Assembly: GCA_947383065.1 (NCBI GenBank)
Contig: CANDCB010000015.1
Coordinates: forward strand, 1-10,577
Reading direction: 5' to 3'
Source: an uncultured Bacillota bacterium
GTDB taxonomy: Bacteria > Bacillota_I > Bacilli_A > RF39 > UBA660
Length of the DNA: 10,577 nt
The stretch's first letter is position 1. Each line of letters opens with the position of its first letter. Positions 8,086 through 10,577 of this stretch are shown piece by piece. The translations under genes and the position numbers were made by a program. Under the pieces are notes generated by a model that was given only the letters and a program-made list of their open reading frames with translations, searched no databases and had not been told where the DNA came from.

Positions 8086-8096
8086 AAGGTTATATT

Positions 8097-8122
8097 GCTA
8101 TCCGTATATGGATGGCTTTTTT
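8097..8122 (+). terminator. Rho-independent terminator after the 334-aa gene
   Basis: GCTATCC (8097-8103) pairs with GGATGGC (8110-8116), seven pairs including one G-U, around a 6-nt loop (GTATAT), followed by six Ts (8117-8122). It has compact canonical form and separates the 334-aa gene from the phosphatase unit. Confidence 0.88.
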
Positions 8123-8165
8123 ATTTACATTAAGTATTTTTTGGATGGTTAAATTTATAAATAAA

Positions 8166-8174
8166 TGGTATTAT
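8166..8174 (+). promoter_or_regulatory. Extended -10 promoter for the PP2C / DUF1292 unit
   Basis: TGG-TATTAT (8166-8174) is an extended -10. No convincing -35 lies at the right distance (TGGTTA at 17 nt), which extended -10 promoters tolerate. The predicted start near 8181 puts the ribosome site GGTGAT (8185-8190) just inside the transcript. It must exist in some form, since a terminator lies upstream. Confidence 0.55.
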
Positions 8175-8193
8175 ATATATAGTAGGTGATAAT

Positions 8194-9654
8194 ATGTTAA
8201 AAAGAGAAGATTTGGACTTTGCTATTGATAAAACTCTTGAAGTTCATCCTTCATATGAAGCTTTGATGAACGAATTATTACTAAAACAAGTAATTGTTGG
8301 TGTAACTTTAGAAAATTTTACGCGAACTGATAATGCTCGTGATCGTTTAAAGGCCATGGAATCTGATGATGTTTTACGCTATATAGTTGAGGAAGCAATT
8401 AAAATTTATAATGCAGCTTCATATTATTATAATAATGATTCGCATATTTGTAATATTCCTGATGAGCGTAGTAAAGTTGATCGTTTATTAAAAGTATTTC
8501 CGAGTTTTGGAGATATTCAAAAACTTATAGGATTAATTGCTAATCCTGAGATTAATATTTCTTTATATTTAAAAAGTAATTCAAATGATTTATTGTGTCT
8601 TATAAATTCTGTTTTGAAGACGAGGTTTAATGGTAATATTCAATATAGGGCTTATATTGATAATTTTGGTTATACTAGTACAATAATTCCAAATGGTCAA
8701 ACCGTTAATTTATTTCCTAAAGTTAGTCAAGATATTGAGAGTGCTTCAATTGCTCAAAAAGTCTCTGTAAATCATCGTGTTGTAAATAAGTGCTTAGGAG
8801 ATTTAATGTCAGGTGTTCAGTTTAAAAATAAACGAAATGAATATGTTTTAGAAGGAACATTATTTGCTTCACAAGATATTGGTAAAAAAAGAAGAAATCA
8901 AGAAGATGCAACAATTATCTTAACTCATCCTCGTAATAGTGAATTTAAATTCTTGGCAGTTGCAGATGGTATGGGTGGAGTAGATTATGGAGATAAGGCG
9001 AGTGAATATACTTTGCAAGCTCTTACTAACTGGTTTATTAATCTAAATGAGGAGACTTTTTATTATCCAGAGGAATTACAAAAAGCTTTTAATCAACAAC
9101 TTAGTTTAATTAGTGATTATATTTATAGAACATATAATGCTGATTTTAAACAAATTAATGCAGGTTCGACTTTTGTTGGAGCAATTGTAACGGAAAAGAA
9201 GACAATTGTATCAACAGTAGGAGATTCACGTGCTTATACGTTAGCTGATGGTACTTTGAGTTTAATTACTAGTGATGAGTCGGCTGTTTGGCCACCTGAA
9301 TATACTGGTAGTAATATTCCTAAAGAAAAATTGGATGATCTTCGTTTTAATCGTAAAAATAATCTTATTACACGTTGTATTGGTTTAGAAGAATTAGGTT
9401 TTGTACAAAGTAAAATTTTAGATAATTCTTATGATAGATTATTATTGTTTAGTGATGGTGTAACTGATATTCTTACAACTGATAGAATTAGGTTTTTAGC
9501 ACAAAATACACCTAAGGAATTGTTAACTAAACAATTAATTGATGATGCTTTATTATATGATGCGGTTCGTTTAAAAGGTGAAACAGATGAATATTCTTTG
9601 GGTGTTCTAGCAGGAAAAGATAATGCTACTGCAGCCGCTTATATTAGGAGGTAA
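8194..9654 (+). CDS. PP2C-type Ser/Thr protein phosphatase with a long uncharacterised N-terminal region
   Basis: Metal-dependent phosphatase that removes phosphate from Ser/Thr of proteins in the cytoplasm. The PP2C domain occupies about residues 221-486 and looks complete: RNQED (234-238), ADGMGG (257-262), GSTFVGAIV (324-332), GDSRAY (343-348), ITRCIG (392-397), LLLFSDGVTD (416-425) and KDNAT (475-479). The metal-binding aspartates D238, D258, D421 and D476 are all present, so it should be active. Bacterial housekeeping PrpC/Stp is about 250 aa; here 220 extra residues precede the domain. That part is mixed and helix-rich, lacks a membrane helix, and matches nothing I know; it may sense a ligand or bind a partner. 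No Hanks-type kinase gene lies beside it, unlike the usual prpC-prkC pair. Start supported by AGGTGAT-AAT-ATG. The DUF1292 gene starts 3 nt after its stop. Confidence 0.92.
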   Translation: MLKREDLDFAIDKTLEVHPSYEALMNELLLKQVIVGVTLENFTRTDNARDRLKAMESDDVLRYIVEEAIKIYNAASYYYNNDSHICNIPDERSKVDRLLKVFPSFGDIQKLIGLIANPEINISLYLKSNSNDLLCLINSVLKTRFNGNIQYRAYIDNFGYTSTIIPNGQTVNLFPKVSQDIESASIAQKVSVNHRVVNKCLGDLMSGVQFKNKRNEYVLEGTLFASQDIGKKRRNQEDATIILTHPRNSEFKFLAVADGMGGVDYGDKASEYTLQALTNWFINLNEETFYYPEELQKAFNQQLSLISDYIYRTYNADFKQINAGSTFVGAIVTEKKTIVSTVGDSRAYTLADGTLSLITSDESAVWPPEYTGSNIPKEKLDDLRFNRKNNLITRCIGLEELGFVQSKILDNSYDRLLLFSDGVTDILTTDRIRFLAQNTPKELLTKQLIDDALLYDAVRLKGETDEYSLGVLAGKDNATAAAYIRR

Positions 9655-9657
9655 TTT

Positions 9658-9924
9658 ATGGAAGAAAAAATTATTATAAAAAATGATAATAATGAACAAA
9701 AGGAATTTGATATTTTATTTACTTTTGAATCAAAAGAAACACATAAGAAATATGTTACCTATACAGATTTCAGTAAAGATTATAAAGGTAATATAAATTG
9801 TTGGTCATCATATTATGACAATGATGAATTAAAACCAGTGACAACTGAAAAAGAGTTACTTATTATTGATAAAATGTTAAAGACACTTGGTAGTTCAGTA
9901 CAAGAAAAATATCATATCAATTAA
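9658..9924 (+). CDS. DUF1292 family protein (YrzB-like)
   Basis: Small cytoplasmic protein of 88 aa. The pattern is a short acidic/basic start, then KEFDILFTFESKETHKKYVTYTD (16-37), a Trp-containing strand (47-56, INCWSSYYDN), and a C-terminal helix (62-84). This is the DUF1292 layout common in Firmicutes, where the gene usually sits next to the Holliday-junction resolvase YrrK; its biochemical role is not established. Here it is instead joined to a PP2C gene, with only 3 nt between stop and start and its ribosome site AGGAGG (9647-9652) inside the last codons of the phosphatase gene, so the two are almost certainly co-transcribed and perhaps coupled. A terminator overlaps its stop codon, so it ends the operon. 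Confidence 0.8.
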   Translation: MEEKIIIKNDNNEQKEFDILFTFESKETHKKYVTYTDFSKDYKGNINCWSSYYDNDELKPVTTEKELLIIDKMLKTLGSSVQEKYHIN

Positions 9925-9952
9925 AAAAATGTTTTGAATAACATTTTTTTTT
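9923..9952. terminator. Bidirectional terminator between convergent DUF1292 and XRE genes
   Basis: AAAAAAATGTT (9923-9933) pairs with AACATTTTTTT (9940-9950), an 11-bp stem with a 6-nt loop (TTGAAT), followed by Ts to 9952. Both strands read as stem plus T-run, so it can stop the plus-strand PP2C operon and the minus-strand regulator. It begins within the DUF1292 stop codon. Confidence 0.85.
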
Positions 9953-9999
9953 GATATTTTTTTAGTTTTGTTAATAATATAAATTAAGGGAAGATAGTT

Positions 10000-10245
10000 T
10001 TATTCGTCTTTAAAAAAATCTCTAATATCTACATTTAAAGCGTCAGCAATTCTTCCTAATGTTGCAATAGTTAGATGTTTGTTACGACTTTCGTTTTCTA
10101 TGTCACATATATATTCTCTTGACATAACTATCATATCAGCTAAGTCTTGTTGTGTTAGATTACACTCTAATCTATATTTTTTAACATTATTTCTGATTAT
10201 ACTATAGTAATGTTCATCACTATGTTTATACATTTCACTTTTCAT
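10000..10245 (-). CDS. XRE/Cro-C1-family helix-turn-helix transcriptional regulator
   Basis: Small DNA-binding protein, 81 aa from the chosen start. A single Cro/C1 HTH covers about residues 15-78: scaffold helix IIRNNVKKYRLE, then the helix-turn-helix TQQDLADMIVMSREYICDIE (31-50), the NxSR turn, and LGRIADALNVDIRDFF, the usual last helices. No sensing domain is present, so it probably acts as a dimer responding through a partner or autoregulation. I chose the ATG at 10245 because GGTGG (10251-10255 on the complement) is five bases upstream; the frame stays open to an ATG at 10311, but that start lacks a ribosome site and would add 22 residues outside the domain. A dyad-rich region with a divergent promoter lies 54-75 bp upstream, a likely operator. 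Such lone regulators occur with phage, toxin-antitoxin and housekeeping loci alike; nothing here decides which. Confidence 0.85.
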   Translation of the reverse strand: MKSEMYKHSDEHYYSIIRNNVKKYRLECNLTQQDLADMIVMSREYICDIENESRNKHLTIATLGRIADALNVDIRDFFKDE

Positions 10246-10298
10246 ATATACCACCAGCCTTAATTTATTTTTATTATTAATTTTTGCAATTTTATATA

Positions 10299-10319
10299 GG
10301 CTAACAGCCACTTATGTGG
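10299..10319. promoter_or_regulatory. Two adjoining dyads, candidate operator of the XRE regulator
   Basis: GGCT-AAC-AGCC (10299-10309) and CCAC-TTAT-GTGG (10308-10319) are perfect 4-bp inverted repeats sharing two bases. They stand out as G/C-containing symmetry in an A/T background. They lie upstream of the regulator gene and overlap the TG of the divergent extended -10, so a bound dimer could control both directions. That the XRE protein binds here is inference. Confidence 0.45.
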
Positions 10320-10325
10320 TATAAT
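10317..10325 (+). promoter_or_regulatory. Extended -10 promoter divergent from the XRE gene
   Basis: TGG-TATAAT (10317-10325) is a consensus extended -10 on the plus strand; the -35 position (TAGGCT at 17 nt) is poor. Transcription would begin near 10332 and run towards the terminator at the right edge. No credible ORF follows. Confidence 0.5.
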
Positions 10326-10456
10326 AGATGTGGAAAAGAAAAAAAGGGTGTTTTACTATATAAATTTGGGAATAAAAGTTTCTTATTAATATAGTGTTAT
10401 TTTTAAATAAATTTAAGGTTTATTTGAAAAAAGATAGATAAATAATAAATTATAGC

Positions 10457-10526
10457 GCGGAATATACAATAAAAGCTGAAAAACACACAACTGCAAATAA
10501 AAAAGCTAAAATCCCGTATATTCCGC
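10457..10526. repeat. Perfect 11-bp inverted repeat with 48-nt spacer
   Basis: GCGGAATATAC (10457-10467) and GTATATTCCGC (10516-10526) are exact reverse complements, each carrying five G/C bases in a very AT-rich setting. The spacer contains two related AAAAGCT-type words. As RNA it would form a stable stem with a large loop shortly before the terminator. Short mobile-element ends are an alternative, but no flanking target duplication is evident. Confidence 0.6.
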
Positions 10527-10534
10527 ATTACTTT

Positions 10535-10563
10535 AAAAAATACTGATTTATATCAGTTTTTTT
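10535..10563. terminator. Rho-independent terminator at the right edge
   Basis: ACTGAT (10542-10547) pairs with ATCAGT (10552-10557) around a TTAT loop. It is preceded by six As (10535-10540) and followed by a run of Ts to 10563, so it is functional in form on both strands. It ends the putative RNA unit and may also serve a gene coming from the right. Confidence 0.7.
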
Positions 10564-10577
10564 ATGAATAAATATTT

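Larger units (their letters stand above)
10332..10563 (+). ncRNA. Possible untranslated RNA between a promoter and a terminator
   Basis: This belongs to the 332-nt stretch (10246-10577) that holds no convincing gene. From the predicted start to the terminator is about 230 nt. Plus-strand frames are broken by stops; the longest start-codon reading frames near the 5' end are 11-13 codons. Structure is suggested by ACTATAT (10355-10361) with ATATAGT (10389-10395), and by a perfect 11-bp inverted repeat at 10457-10526. It matches none of 6S RNA, SRP RNA, tmRNA or RNase P RNA by eye. It could equally be the decayed remains of a gene. Confidence 0.3.

Noticed and set aside
10246..10311. Upstream ATG at 10311 giving a 103-aa XRE protein
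   Set aside because: There is no ribosome site before it, and the added 22 residues lie outside the HTH domain; GGTGG five bases before the ATG at 10245 is better.
10328..10363. 11-codon ORF just after the divergent promoter as a leader peptide
   Set aside because: Its ATG lies upstream of or at the predicted transcription start and has no ribosome site.
10403..10528. 41-aa hydrophobic minus-strand ORF, with an adjacent frame encoding a helix-like stretch, as a type I toxin
   Set aside because: There is no ribosome site before the ATG, the hydrophobic frame with the best helix has no start codon, and T-rich DNA gives Phe/Ile-rich frames by chance. A single-base frameshift would join the two, so a decayed small membrane protein is not excluded.
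1..10577. CRISPR array, tRNA, rRNA, IS element or prophage genes
   Set aside because: No regularly spaced repeats, cloverleaf-type G/C-rich islands, transposase or phage structural motifs were seen in any frame.

Overview
The window reads as chromosomal DNA of a very AT-rich Gram-positive (Firmicutes/Bacilli-type) bacterium. The protein families fit this: an M3B oligopeptidase, DnaJ, MtaB, a DUF1292 protein and a DUF3267-type membrane protein. So do the Shine-Dalgarno sites complementary to the 16S tail, the extended -10 promoters and the short hairpin plus T-run terminators. Tryptophan is encoded by TGG and no in-frame TGA occurs, so the standard bacterial code applies. An uncultured gut-type Bacilli/Mollicutes relative is plausible, but this is inference from composition and gene style. 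I see no phage, IS element, CRISPR array, tRNA or rRNA.

Layout, left to right. (1) The 3' part of an oligoendopeptidase F-like gene overlaps dnaJ by 8 nt, and a strong terminator follows. (2) A lone surface protein (424 aa, DUF6273-like C-terminus) sits behind its own promoter. (3) A two-gene unit encodes an acidic single-pass membrane protein of unknown function and a DUF3267-type HEXXH membrane protein. (4) mtaB, a tRNA methylthiotransferase gene, has a promoter bracketed by an inverted repeat. (5) An unrecognised 334-aa single-pass membrane protein follows a 164-nt leader region that contains a palindrome over a good promoter, and it ends in its own terminator. (6) A two-gene unit encodes a PP2C phosphatase with an unexplained N-terminal half of about 220 residues and a DUF1292 protein, ending in a bidirectional terminator. 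(7) A convergent small XRE-family regulator lies on the minus strand. Beyond it is a 332-nt stretch with no convincing ORF, holding a divergent extended -10 promoter with two small dyads, a perfect 11-bp inverted repeat and a terminator, so it is a possible RNA gene.

Most of the content is housekeeping or cell-envelope in character (protein folding and turnover, tRNA modification, Ser/Thr dephosphorylation). The parts that known families do not explain are the PP2C N-terminal half, the two unknown bitopic membrane proteins, the right-edge regulator/RNA locus, and a strikingly uniform GGTGAT-N3-ATG start signal at four genes that each follow a promoter. I do not see strong evidence for a wholly new system. 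The right-edge locus and the PP2C fusion are the best candidates for a closer look.
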